Shown: one piece after another, positions 8,551 to 16,412 of the stretch
Layout of the letters: each line of letters begins with the position of its first letter
Numbering within the stretch: the stretch's first letter is position 1
Origin: Palsa-360 sp963710315
Lineage (GTDB): Bacteria > Acidobacteriota > Terriglobia > Acidiferrales > UBA7541
Assembly (NCBI GenBank): GCA_963710315.1
Contig: CAVPZW010000007.1
Location: 186,001-250,000, forward strand
DNA length: 64,000 nucleotides
Direction: 5' to 3'
Made by a program: the position numbers and the translations under genes
The notes under the pieces: generated by a model
What the model was told of the DNA's origin: nothing
Database searches by the model: none
Seen by the model: only the letters and a program-made list of their open reading frames with translations

Positions 8551-10461
8551 CTACTTGTAGCTCCTCTGGGCAAGGTGAACGTGCTCGAAGGTCAGCGGTT
8601 CCTTATGCAGCTCCCACTGGTCGCCTTCTCCCTTCCATTCCCATGCCGACACGAACGAAAATTTCTCGTCGTTGCGCAACGCTTCGCCGTCCGGGGTCTG
8701 GCTCTCGACGCGGAAATGCCCGCCGCAGGATTCTTCCCGCTCCAGCGCGTCCAGGCACAACAGTTCGCCAAGTTCCAGGAAATCCGCCACGCGCCCGGCT
8801 TTTTCGAGCGACTGGTTGAGTTCCGCTCCGGTTCCGATAATTTTCAGGTTGTTCCAGAATTCCTCGCGCAGCGCGGGAATCTGCTGGAGATTGCTCCGTA
8901 AGCCTTCCGCGGAACGCGCCATGCCGCAATTTCCCCAAAGCAGCTTTCCAAGCTCTTTGTGGAACGAGTCCACCGTTCGCTTGCCCTGTATGCCGATCAG
9001 CTTAGAGATGCGTTGCTTCACTTCATCCTTCACGGCCGCGAACTCAGGATGAGACGTATCCACTTTTTCCAGCGAGCTGGAGGCGATGTAGTTGGGAATA
9101 GTGTACGGAAGGATGAAGTAGCCGTCCGCAAGCCCCTGCATCAGCGCGCTTGCGCCCAGGCGATTGGCGCCGTGATCCGAGAAATTCGCTTCTCCGGCCA
9201 CGAACAGCCCGGGGATGGTGGACATCAGCTGGTAATCGACCCACAGGCCGCCCATGGTGTAGTGCACCGCGGGATAAATCCGCATGGGAACCTTGTATGC
9301 GTTTTCGCCGGTGATCTCCTCGTACATGTCGAAGAGGTTGCCGTATTTCTCGCGGACCACTGGTTCGCCCATGCGGCGAATTGCCTCCGCAAAGTCCAGG
9401 TAAACCCCCATGCCGCCCGGTCCAACTCCGCGCCCTTCGTCGCACACTTCCTTGGCGTTGCGTGAAGCGACGTCGCGGGGAACAAGGTTTCCGAAACTTG
9501 GGTAGCGCCGTTCGAGGTAATAATCGCGTTCGTCTTCGGGGATTTGCCCTGGTGCCCGCGTGTCCCCGGTCTTCTTGGGAACCCATACGCGCCCGTCGTT
9601 TCGCAGCGATTCGGACATGAGCGTAAGCTTGGATTGATTTTCGTTGCTCACCGGAATGCAAGTAGGGTGAATCTGCGTGAAGCAGGGGTTTCCGAAAAAC
9701 GCTCCGCGCCGATGCGCGCGCCAGATGGCCGTGGTGTTGCAGCCCTTAGCGTTGGTGGAAAGGTAGAAAACGTTGCCGTAGCCGCCCGTTGCCAGCACAA
9801 CGCAGTCGCCTGCGAAGCTTTCGATCTCGCCGGTCAAAAGATTGCGCGTCACAACGCCGCGAGCCTTGCCGTTGATGACCACCACGTCCAGCATTTCGCT
9901 GCGCGTGTGCATCTTCACTGCGCCCGTTGCGATTTGCTCTTCCAGCGCCTGGTAGGCGCCCAGCAGCAACTGCTGCCCCGTTTGCCCGCGAGCATAGAAG
10001 GTGCGCGAAACCTGCACGCCACCGAAGGAGCGCGTGTCCAGCAATCCGCCGTATTCGCGCGCGAAGGGAACTCCCTGCGCCACGCACTGGTCGATGATGT
10101 TGACGCTGATCTGCGCCAGGCGATATACGTTGGCTTCGCGTGCGCGGAAGTCGCCGCCCTTCACCGTGTCGTAAAAGAGGCGGTGAATGCTGTCGCCGTC
10201 GTTGCGATAATTCTTCGCGGCGTTGATGCCGCCCTGCGCGGCGATGGAGTGCGCTCGGCGAGGGCTGTCCTGAAAGCAGAAGCAGTGCACGTTATAGCCC
10301 TGCTGGCCAAGCGACGCCGCAGCCGACGCGCCCGCCAGTCCCGAACCCACAATGATCACCGTGTGTTTTCGACGGTTGGCGGGATTGACGAGCTTCATTT
10401 CAAAGCGGGATTTTTCCCACTTCTGTTCAATAGGACCGGACGGAATTTTTGAATCGAGCAT
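8551..10461 (-). CDS. sdhA: Succinate dehydrogenase flavoprotein subunit
   Basis: Catalytic FAD subunit of complex II, at the cytoplasmic side of the membrane. The start at 10461 (MLDSKIPSGP..., preceded by TGGAGAG) gives 636 residues; the longer open frame upstream is not conserved-looking. Visible motifs are the FAD fold HTVIIVGSGLAGASAA, the flavinylation site RRAHSIAAQGGINAAKN, the substrate segment with SFGGVQVSRTFYARGQTGQQ, and GLFVAGEANFSDHGANRLG near the C-terminal half. It follows sdhC after 64 bases and leads directly into sdhB. Confidence 0.95.
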   Translation of the reverse strand: MLDSKIPSGPIEQKWEKSRFEMKLVNPANRRKHTVIIVGSGLAGASAAASLGQQGYNVHCFCFQDSPRRAHSIAAQGGINAAKNYRNDGDSIHRLFYDTVKGGDFRAREANVYRLAQISVNIIDQCVAQGVPFAREYGGLLDTRSFGGVQVSRTFYARGQTGQQLLLGAYQALEEQIATGAVKMHTRSEMLDVVVINGKARGVVTRNLLTGEIESFAGDCVVLATGGYGNVFYLSTNAKGCNTTAIWRAHRRGAFFGNPCFTQIHPTCIPVSNENQSKLTLMSESLRNDGRVWVPKKTGDTRAPGQIPEDERDYYLERRYPSFGNLVPRDVASRNAKEVCDEGRGVGPGGMGVYLDFAEAIRRMGEPVVREKYGNLFDMYEEITGENAYKVPMRIYPAVHYTMGGLWVDYQLMSTIPGLFVAGEANFSDHGANRLGASALMQGLADGYFILPYTIPNYIASSSLEKVDTSHPEFAAVKDEVKQRISKLIGIQGKRTVDSFHKELGKLLWGNCGMARSAEGLRSNLQQIPALREEFWNNLKIIGTGAELNQSLEKAGRVADFLELGELLCLDALEREESCGGHFRVESQTPDGEALRNDEKFSFVSAWEWKGEGDQWELHKEPLTFEHVHLAQRSYK

Positions 10462-10489
10462 TTCTCTCCAGTGTGGCGGTGTCGCAATT

Positions 10490-10523
10490 GTAGGGGCAAA
10501 TCCGCCGAGGCGGATGCCTCTAC
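10490..10523. repeat. Short palindrome inside the sdhCAB operon
   Basis: GTAGGGGC and ATCCGCC face GGCGGAT and GCCTCTAC around a short loop, in the gap between the sdhC stop and the sdhA start. It could fold into an RNA hairpin just upstream of the sdhA ribosome site. It shares the GTAG/CTAC ends of the larger repeats. Confidence 0.7.
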
Positions 10524-10525
10524 TC

Positions 10526-11245
10526 TCAGCGCACCCAGCCCGCGAGCACCGATATCGGCACCGAGATAAAACCAGCAAAAACAATCAGAGCAATGATCCT
10601 GGAAACGGTTCTCAGACTCTTGGTGTTGCCCATGTTGACCCACCCCAGCGTCTGCAAGCCGCTCCAAATACCGTGGTCGAGATGCAGGCATAGGGCGCAC
10701 ATGGCGATGATGTAAAAGACTGCGATCGGCCAGACCGAAAACGCGGCCAAAACGTTTTGGTAGACCATCAAATGTTCAAACTGGCCGGGCTGAAATCCGA
10801 CCATGCCGCCGGTCAGGTGGAACAAGTGGAACACGATGAACACGGCCAGCAGCACGCCGCCCCAGCGCATGGTCAGCGCGCCCAGGGTTGTCTCCACATT
10901 CTTCTTCGCGCCGTAGCCCACCGGCCGCGCCTGGCGATTCATGATGGTGAGTTGCGTGGCCGCGGTGATATGCAGGATCACGCAGAGAAACAGCACGCCG
11001 CGCACCATCCACAGAAGCTGCCCGTAGCCCAGCTCCGGCCAGCCCACCTCGCGAAGGAACCGCGAATAGGCGTTGATCTCTTCCGGTCCGGAAAAGATTT
11101 TCAAGTTGCCCACCATGTGCGAGAGCACAAACAGGATGAGCACGGCCCCGGTTACGGCCATAACTACTTTTTTGCCGATCACGCTGCTCCAAAGAGCCAA
11201 CAGGCGATTGGGCGCGGCTTTCGTGTCCGCCGTGGTTTCTGTCAT
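10526..11245 (-). CDS. sdhC: Succinate dehydrogenase cytochrome b subunit
   Basis: Membrane anchor and haem-binding subunit of complex II. The 239 residues show about five hydrophobic helices (for example KVVMAVTGAVLILFVLSHMV, LLWMVRGVLFLCVILHITAA, WPIAVFYIIAMCALCLHLDH). Histidines suited to axial haem ligation lie within them (LSHMVGN, ILHITA, FHLFHLTGG, LHLDHG). This is the single-subunit, di-haem-like cytochrome b558 type rather than the SdhC/SdhD pair. It is the first gene of sdhCAB; the 346-bp divergent region upstream should hold the operon promoter. Confidence 0.92.
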   Translation of the reverse strand: MTETTADTKAAPNRLLALWSSVIGKKVVMAVTGAVLILFVLSHMVGNLKIFSGPEEINAYSRFLREVGWPELGYGQLLWMVRGVLFLCVILHITAATQLTIMNRQARPVGYGAKKNVETTLGALTMRWGGVLLAVFIVFHLFHLTGGMVGFQPGQFEHLMVYQNVLAAFSVWPIAVFYIIAMCALCLHLDHGIWSGLQTLGWVNMGNTKSLRTVSRIIALIVFAGFISVPISVLAGWVR

Positions 11246-11591
11246 TGCTGCACTCCTGATTTCTTTTCCATGTCTTCGGCTGAAACCCTTCTGGCGCGCC
11301 TCGCGCGTACCGGCACACCCCGCTCCACCCCACTTAAAACAACAGTAGTGCTATGGCAATTTCTTGATCATCTTGAAAGGATATGTCCGTGGGGGAAATC
11401 GGTTTGAATTTCGCAATTCCACTTCTGTCGCAAGCATCCCGGCTCCGATGAACTAGAAAAATCAGTATAGGTAATTCCCACTGTTTTTTCAATGGCGATA
11501 TAGCATTGGCAACAAGCGGGAGAATAGCACGCGTCCAACCCATTTCCCTCCCTTACAATGGAAGGTGCCGTCGGGCTACTGGAGAGTGTTT
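11246..11591. other. Divergent intergenic region, sdhC / GAF-like gene
   Basis: No gene or repeat is seen here. It separates two divergent starts, so both promoters should lie in it, but I cannot pick a convincing -35/-10 pair. The GAF-like gene is preceded by GGAGAG at about 11581. Confidence 0.5.
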
Positions 11592-12125
11592 ATGTTGGAT
11601 CAACAAACTGCGGACATTGAATCGCTCATCGAGTCGCTGGAAAGTTCCGGCGCCGTGCTCGATTCAAGCGCCCTGGCAAAGATCGCGGAGACGCTGTCCA
11701 TGCTTTTCGGCGTCAAACAGGATGAAGTGGCGGTCCTGAAAGTCGTTCCCAAGTACAAGAGCCTGATATTCGTTCTTCCCGAAAAGCTCTCCCACATCGG
11801 CACCATTCCGCTCAGCAGCGCCACCGCGCTGGCCGCGCGAACCGCGCGCGAACGCAAAGCAGATCTGATCAATAATTTCTCCACCGCCCGGCACGCCAAC
11901 GTCTTTGAAGCCGTCCCACTCGGCCGCGATCCAGGCGAGCTGATCCAAAAGATTATGAGCGCCCCCATACTGGATGGAACGCAGATTCAAGGCGTAGTGC
12001 AAATTTCCAGAAAGGCCGCGTCTCTCGCCGAGACTGGGCCGGATTTCACGCCAACCAATCTGCGCACGCTCGTTTCACTTTCGCCCACGCTGCAACGCAT
12101 GCTCAAGCTTTGCAATGCCGATTGA
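11592..12125 (+). CDS. GAF-domain-like protein of unknown function
   Basis: The 177-residue soluble protein appears to hold one GAF-like domain: an N-terminal helix (ADIESLIESLESSG), an alternating strand region (VLKVVPKYKSLIFVLPEKL), a helix with ALAARTARERKADLINNF, and a late IQGVVQISRKA strand typical of GAF folds. GAF domains bind small ligands or regulate signalling proteins. No output domain follows, so it would be a stand-alone sensor or subunit. The ATG at 11592 is preceded by GGAGAG at about 11581; an earlier in-frame start at 11565 is less well placed. The GAF assignment is by pattern and is moderately sure. Confidence 0.65.
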   Translation: MLDQQTADIESLIESLESSGAVLDSSALAKIAETLSMLFGVKQDEVAVLKVVPKYKSLIFVLPEKLSHIGTIPLSSATALAARTARERKADLINNFSTARHANVFEAVPLGRDPGELIQKIMSAPILDGTQIQGVVQISRKAASLAETGPDFTPTNLRTLVSLSPTLQRMLKLCNAD

Positions 12126-12713
12126 GATCCGACCCGCTCGCCCACACTCGCGCGCTCTCCCACTTTGAAAATTCCCTCCGTGAAACCAAAAATGTTGTGG
12201 ATCAGAACAAATTGAATAATCCGAAGATATAAACTGAAAAATAATCCGAATTCCAGTTCGAAGCCTGAATTCCAAAGTCTGAAGCCCGAAGTCCCGTAGG
12301 GACGAAACATCGTAGCCCACCGTGAAACGGTGGGGACGCAATGGTAGCGAGAAGAGTCCCGTAGGGACGGCACATCCGCCTGGTCGAGCCGAGTGTGCCG
12401 TCCCTACGGGACTTGTTTCTCCGCCCTACGCACACCCACCGTTTCACGGTGGGCTACGATGTTTCGTCCCTACGGGACTGGCCGAGACATTGATCCTTAT
12501 TTCGCTCCACGTAGCACACTCGCGGGAAATCTTCCCAAAGACCGATTACCGCCGCCGTGCAATGTTCTCAACTTGATTAATTTCTTGCGCTTTGCACCGG
12601 AAAGTAATTGACACTGCTGTGCGTTCTTGTTACTTTTCCGCACGCCTTGAAAGTTCGCACTAATTTAGGGCAATCATCTTTAGTTTAGGAGACAGCGCAC
12701 TCCGGCACCCCTC
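12126..12713. other. Gene-free 588-bp region with nested repeats
   Basis: No convincing gene is seen. The centre holds the family 3 repeat complex (12290-12479). The flanks are AT-richer than the neighbouring genes. Several ORFs in it arise from the repeats and look non-coding. Confidence 0.6.
12290..12479. repeat. Family 3 nested inverted repeat, 45-bp perfect arms
   Basis: Positions 12290-12334 are an exact reverse complement of 12435-12479. The arms begin AGTCCCGTAGGGACG and contain a smaller palindrome, CCCACCGT(G)AAACGGTGGG. Inside lies a second hairpin (12355-12413) whose 20-bp arms again start AGTCCCGTAGGGACG. The 15-base unit therefore occurs four times in 190 bp. Confidence 0.93.
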
Positions 12714-13271
12714 ATGGCGTTCGTCGCGAAAAAGATTTTCCTGACCAAAGGCGTGGGAAAGCATCGAGAAAGACTTTCCAGTTTCGAGCTGGCATTGCGC
12801 AGCGCGGGCATCGCCGCGTGTAACATCGTGCGCGTCTCCTCCATCTTCCCTCCCAATTGCAAACTGATCTCGCGCGCCGAGGGCCTGAAGCACATCAAGC
12901 CCGGGCAAGTCGCCTTCACCGTAATCAGCGAAAATTCCACGCGCGAAGCGCACCGCTTGATCGCCGCGGGCATCGGCCTGGCTCTTCCCGCCGACAAATC
13001 GATGTACGGATATTTGTCCGAGCACCACTCCTTCGGCGAAACCGAGGAAGTGGCCGGCGAATACACCGAAGAGCTGGCCGCCGAAATGCTGGCCACCACT
13101 TTGAATGTGGAGTTCGACCCCGATTTGTCCTGGGACGAGAAAAAAGAAGTCTACCGCATCTCCAACAAAATCGTCCGCACCATGAACATCACCCAGTCCG
13201 CCGTCGGCGATAAGCGCGGATTGTGGACCACCGTGCTCGCCGCAGCCATCATGATTGGCGAAGACGACTGA
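12714..13271 (+). CDS. pdaD: Pyruvoyl-dependent arginine decarboxylase
   Basis: Decarboxylates arginine to agmatine with a self-made pyruvoyl cofactor. In this family the proenzyme cleaves at a Ser-Ser bond, turning the second Ser into pyruvate; here it is seen as Ser42-Ser43 in NIVRVSSIFPPNCK. Other family blocks are GQVAFTVISENST, a Glu/Gly-rich centre (GYLSEHH, ETEEVAGEYTEEL) and KRGLWTTVLAAAI at the end. At 185 residues it has the usual length. The two later enzymes of the agmatine route to putrescine lie about 0.7 kb downstream on the same strand, which supports a biosynthetic role. The ribosome site is weak. Confidence 0.9.
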   Translation: MAFVAKKIFLTKGVGKHRERLSSFELALRSAGIAACNIVRVSSIFPPNCKLISRAEGLKHIKPGQVAFTVISENSTREAHRLIAAGIGLALPADKSMYGYLSEHHSFGETEEVAGEYTEELAAEMLATTLNVEFDPDLSWDEKKEVYRISNKIVRTMNITQSAVGDKRGLWTTVLAAAIMIGEDD

Positions 13272-13333
13272 TCTCAGATCATCTCCGCCCTCCGCTGGAC
13301 AATCACTATCGGATTTCAGGAAATCGGCTTCCC

Positions 13334-13891
13334 TCATTCGAATCGCGTCAGAAAGCGGTCTACCCGAAACTCGAATGGCGCAGAATGGCGTCTATTACTC
13401 TGGTCCAACACCGACACGTTTAGCGTAATGTGCGCTCCGTGCACGAAGCATGCAGGAATTGGCACTGGCCCAAAGCAAAAAATTAGACCTGAAATTGTCT
13501 CTCCTGGTCCGAGCTTCCCTTCTTCGTAACGTCGATGGTTTAATACCTCAGATCTAGGAAAGATCAGCGTAGTGCCGGGAATTGAATACTTTTCTTGCGG
13601 GTGAGCAGCTTCCCGCGGGTCAGAGAGAAACTCAAAATCGGGATCGTTCCATTCCAAATTAACGTCGTAGTGACGAATCACCGCCACTGCGGTGGGCGAG
13701 TTGTTGATGACGGATAGCTCCGCCATCAACACTGTTCCTCCGCCTTCGATGCTAAAGAGGGCATTGGTGATATCGGACCCACGTTGGATCACGATCAGCT
13801 GCGGACGCCTCCCACGCACCCACACAAAACCCTGCAAGCTAAGCGAAAGCATGGAAAACAGGAGCGCAATACTGGCGATTAGCATTTGCAT
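13334..13891 (-). CDS. Hypothetical protein with one N-terminal membrane anchor
   Basis: I recognise no family. The 185-residue protein starts with a hydrophobic helix (MLIASIALLFSMLSLSLQGF) that could be a signal anchor. A beta-rich domain follows, with alternating hydrophobic strands (RPQLIVIQRG, VLMAELSVINNSPTAVAVI, HITLNVSVLDQSN). It reads against the polyamine genes, between pdaD and aguB, so it interrupts that group. AAGG lies 6 bases before the ATG. The predicted topology puts the domain outside the cytoplasm; no function can be given. Confidence 0.6.
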   Translation of the reverse strand: MQMLIASIALLFSMLSLSLQGFVWVRGRRPQLIVIQRGSDITNALFSIEGGGTVLMAELSVINNSPTAVAVIRHYDVNLEWNDPDFEFLSDPREAAHPQEKYSIPGTTLIFPRSEVLNHRRYEEGKLGPGETISGLIFCFGPVPIPACFVHGAHITLNVSVLDQSNRRHSAPFEFRVDRFLTRFE

Positions 13892-14002
13892 TTAACCTTG
13901 CCTTTCCATCAGTGGTTTTGGCAGCGCTATTCGCATAAACATTTCTCGATTCGGGCGAACGATCTCCCTTTTAAACATGATAGATGATGCTATTATTCCT
14001 GC

Positions 14003-14881
14003 GTGGCGGAAAAATTCACTATCGGACTGATTCAGATGAGTTGCTCCCTCGATGCGAGGGAGAACCTTGCCAAGGTGGAAGCTCGCGTGCGCGAAGCGGC
14101 GGCGCGCGGGGCGCAAATCATCAGCACGCAGGAACTTTTCCGGTCGCAATATTTTTGCCGCGAGGAAAATGCCGATCTCTTCGATCTGGCCGAGCCGATT
14201 CCGGGGCCTTCGACCGAAGCGCTGGCGAAGCTCGCGCGCGAATTGAAAGTAGTGATCGTCGGCTCGCTTTTCGAGCGGCGCGCGGCGGGCATTTATCACA
14301 ATACAGCCGTGATTCTGGACGCGGACGGATCGCTCCTCGGAAAATATCGCAAGATGCACATTCCGGACGATCCGCTCTACTACGAAAAATTTTATTTCAC
14401 TCCGGGCGATCTGGGTTTTCTCAATTTTGACACGCGCTTCGGCCGCATCGGCGTGCTGGTGTGCTGGGACCAGTGGTATCCGGAAGCAGCGCGCCTCTCC
14501 GCGCTGGGCGGCGCCAACATAATTTTCTATCCCACAGCTATCGGCTGGCACCCTGCGGAGAAGCAGGAATTCGGCGCGGCGCAGCTTGACGCATGGCGCA
14601 CCATTCAGCGCTCCCACGCCATTGCCAACGGCGTGTTCGTGGCGGCCACAAATCGCGTGGGCTTCGAAGGCACGCCCGAGAGCGGCCTGGAATTCTGGGG
14701 ACACTCCTTCGTCTCCGACCCATTTGGCCGCGTGCTGGCCGAAGGCTCCGCCGACAAGGAAGAAATCTTGATCGTGGAATGCGATCCTAAATTGACCGAA
14801 GAGACGCGCCGCAACTGGCCGTTCCTGCGCGACCGCCGCATTGATGCCTATTCCCCTATCTTGAAGCGATGGAACGAGTGA
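14003..14881 (+). CDS. aguB: N-carbamoylputrescine amidase (nitrilase family)
   Basis: Hydrolyses N-carbamoylputrescine to putrescine, CO2 and ammonia. The nitrilase triad is visible in the 292-residue protein: Glu44 (IISTQELF), Lys117 (KYRKMHIPDD) and Cys154 (VLVCWDQWYPEAAR). The FYFTPGD and WHPAEK segments match plant and bacterial carbamoylputrescine amidases. It starts at GTG 14003 and overlaps aguA by 13 bases, so the two are co-translated. The coupling with agmatine deiminase makes this substrate far more likely than another nitrilase activity. Confidence 0.93.
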   Translation: MAEKFTIGLIQMSCSLDARENLAKVEARVREAAARGAQIISTQELFRSQYFCREENADLFDLAEPIPGPSTEALAKLARELKVVIVGSLFERRAAGIYHNTAVILDADGSLLGKYRKMHIPDDPLYYEKFYFTPGDLGFLNFDTRFGRIGVLVCWDQWYPEAARLSALGGANIIFYPTAIGWHPAEKQEFGAAQLDAWRTIQRSHAIANGVFVAATNRVGFEGTPESGLEFWGHSFVSDPFGRVLAEGSADKEEILIVECDPKLTEETRRNWPFLRDRRIDAYSPILKRWNE

Positions 14882-15951
14882 AGCCCTTCAACAAAAAATC
14901 AGCAACGCCGGATTCCCTCGGCTATCGCATGCCCGCCGAGTGGGAGCCGCACGCCGCCACATGGCTTGCCTGGCCGCACGAAAAAACCGACTGGCCCGGA
15001 AAGTTCGCGCCCATCCCCTGGGTGTACGCGGACATCGTGCGCCACCTCTCGCAAGTGGAGCGCGTGCGCATCCTGGTGAAAGACGCCGCCATGGAGCGCG
15101 CCGCCATTCGCACGCTGAAATCCGCGGGCGCATATCTCTCCGCCGTGGATTTTTTCCATGTGCCCACCAACCGCGGATGGATTCGCGATTTCGGCCCCAT
15201 TTTCGTGCGCAACGGCAAAGGCGAAACCGCGGCCACCAACTGGCACTTCAACGCCTGGGCCAAATACGACGACTGGAAAAATGACGACGCGGCCAACGAA
15301 AGACTGGCGCGCAAATTAAAATGGAACATGTGGTCGCCCAGCTATCACAAACGCCGCGTAGTTCTGGAGGGCGGCAGCATCGACGTCAACGGCCTGGGAA
15401 CCATGCTCACCACCGAGGAGTGCCTGCTCAGCCCCATCCAGGCGCGCAATCCCGGCGTATCGCGCAAGGAGCTGGCGGCCATTTTCCGCGACTACCTGGG
15501 CGTGACCAATCTACTGTGGCTAAAGAACGGCATCGCCGGCGACGACACGCACGGACACGTGGACGATCTGGCGCGCTTCGTAGATCCCACAACGGTCGTA
15601 ACAGTAGTCGAGAACGATCCGTCCGAAGTGAATTACCAGCCCTTGCAGGAAAATCTGGCGCTGCTGCGCGAAATGAAAGATCAGGACGGCCGCCCGCTGC
15701 GCATCGAAACCTTGCCCATGCCCGACCCGGTCTATTTCGACGAGCAGCGCCTCCCTGCCAGCTACGCCAATTTTTATATCGCCAATCAGCTGGTTCTAGC
15801 TCCTACGTTCAACGATCCGCACGACGCCACGGCTCTCACCAAGCTTGCAGCCCTGTTCCCCGGCCGCAAAATCGTAGGAATTTCGTGCCTCGACTTGGTT
15901 CTAGGCCTGGGCACGCTGCACTGCATGACGCAGCAAGAGCCGGGCCCTTAG
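14869..15951 (+). CDS. aguA: Agmatine deiminase
   Basis: Converts agmatine to N-carbamoylputrescine and ammonia. The 360-residue protein has the guanidine-modifying fold. Family blocks include MPAEWEPHAATWLAWPHEKTDW at the start, NRGWIRDFGPIFV, VVLEGGSIDVNG, DDTHGHVDDLARF, and the catalytic Cys352 in LGTLHCMTQQEP. It follows aguB with an overlap and is ended by a family 1 repeat whose first bases form the TAG stop. With pdaD and aguB it completes arginine to putrescine in three steps. Confidence 0.95.
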   Translation: MERVKPFNKKSATPDSLGYRMPAEWEPHAATWLAWPHEKTDWPGKFAPIPWVYADIVRHLSQVERVRILVKDAAMERAAIRTLKSAGAYLSAVDFFHVPTNRGWIRDFGPIFVRNGKGETAATNWHFNAWAKYDDWKNDDAANERLARKLKWNMWSPSYHKRRVVLEGGSIDVNGLGTMLTTEECLLSPIQARNPGVSRKELAAIFRDYLGVTNLLWLKNGIAGDDTHGHVDDLARFVDPTTVVTVVENDPSEVNYQPLQENLALLREMKDQDGRPLRIETLPMPDPVYFDEQRLPASYANFYIANQLVLAPTFNDPHDATALTKLAALFPGRKIVGISCLDLVLGLGTLHCMTQQEPGP

Positions 15952-16028
15952 TAGGACAGGCTTCAGCCTGTCTGGTTTTCGTAGCGTGTCACGAAAGTCA
16001 AAAGAAGACAGGCTGAAGCCTGTCCTAC
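15951..16028. repeat. Family 1 inverted repeat (GTAGGACAGGCTTCAGCCTG) after aguA
   Basis: The arms GTAGGACAGGCTTCAGCCTG and CAGGCTGAAGCCTGTCCTAC enclose about 38 bases. The aguA stop (TAG, 15949-15951) shares its last base with the repeat start. It separates aguA from the GlsB-like gene. Confidence 0.88.
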
Positions 16029-16051
16029 TAAACCCGCACGAGGAGTTCGCC

Positions 16052-16336
16052 ATGCACATCTTTTCCGTCTACATCCCGCAATCCGTAATCGGCTGGCTGC
16101 TGATCGGCCTGATCGCCGGCTGGCTCGCAGGAAAAGTTTCCCGCGGGCGCGGATTCGGCTGCCTGGCAAACATTTTTCTCGGCCTGGTGGGCGCGGTCCT
16201 TGGCGGATGGATTTTCTCAAAGCTGGGAATCGAGCGCTTCGGATTCATCTACAGCCTCGCGGCGGCCACTCTCGGCGCGGTAATACTGGTGGCAATCGCT
16301 GGCCTGTTTTCCGGCGGCGATAAACAATCCAGATAA
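16052..16336 (+). CDS. GlsB/YeaQ/YmgE family membrane protein
   Basis: Small transglycosylase-associated/stress family protein of 94 residues with three hydrophobic helices: VIGWLLIGLIAGWLAGKVS, ANIFLGLVGAVLGGWIFSK and LAAATLGAVILVAIAGLFSG. The Gly-rich GLIAGWLAG and GLVGAVLGG motifs define the family. The exact role is unknown; relatives are stress-induced inner membrane proteins. AGGAG at 16041-16045 sits 6 bases before the ATG and decides this start over one inside the repeat. Confidence 0.85.
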   Translation: MHIFSVYIPQSVIGWLLIGLIAGWLAGKVSRGRGFGCLANIFLGLVGAVLGGWIFSKLGIERFGFIYSLAAATLGAVILVAIAGLFSGGDKQSR

Positions 16337-16412
16337 TTCAAACCCGCCGTGCCAATCCGCGCGCTCCACTGTGATACGATGATAGGTCTTAAATTAAAGG
16401 ACGTGAGCTACT

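Noticed and set aside
12322..12611. Small ORFs in the family 3 repeat region
   Set aside because: They read through the inverted repeats in several frames and strands with the same peptide pieces (for example VPTGL, FVPTG), an artefact of the repeat.
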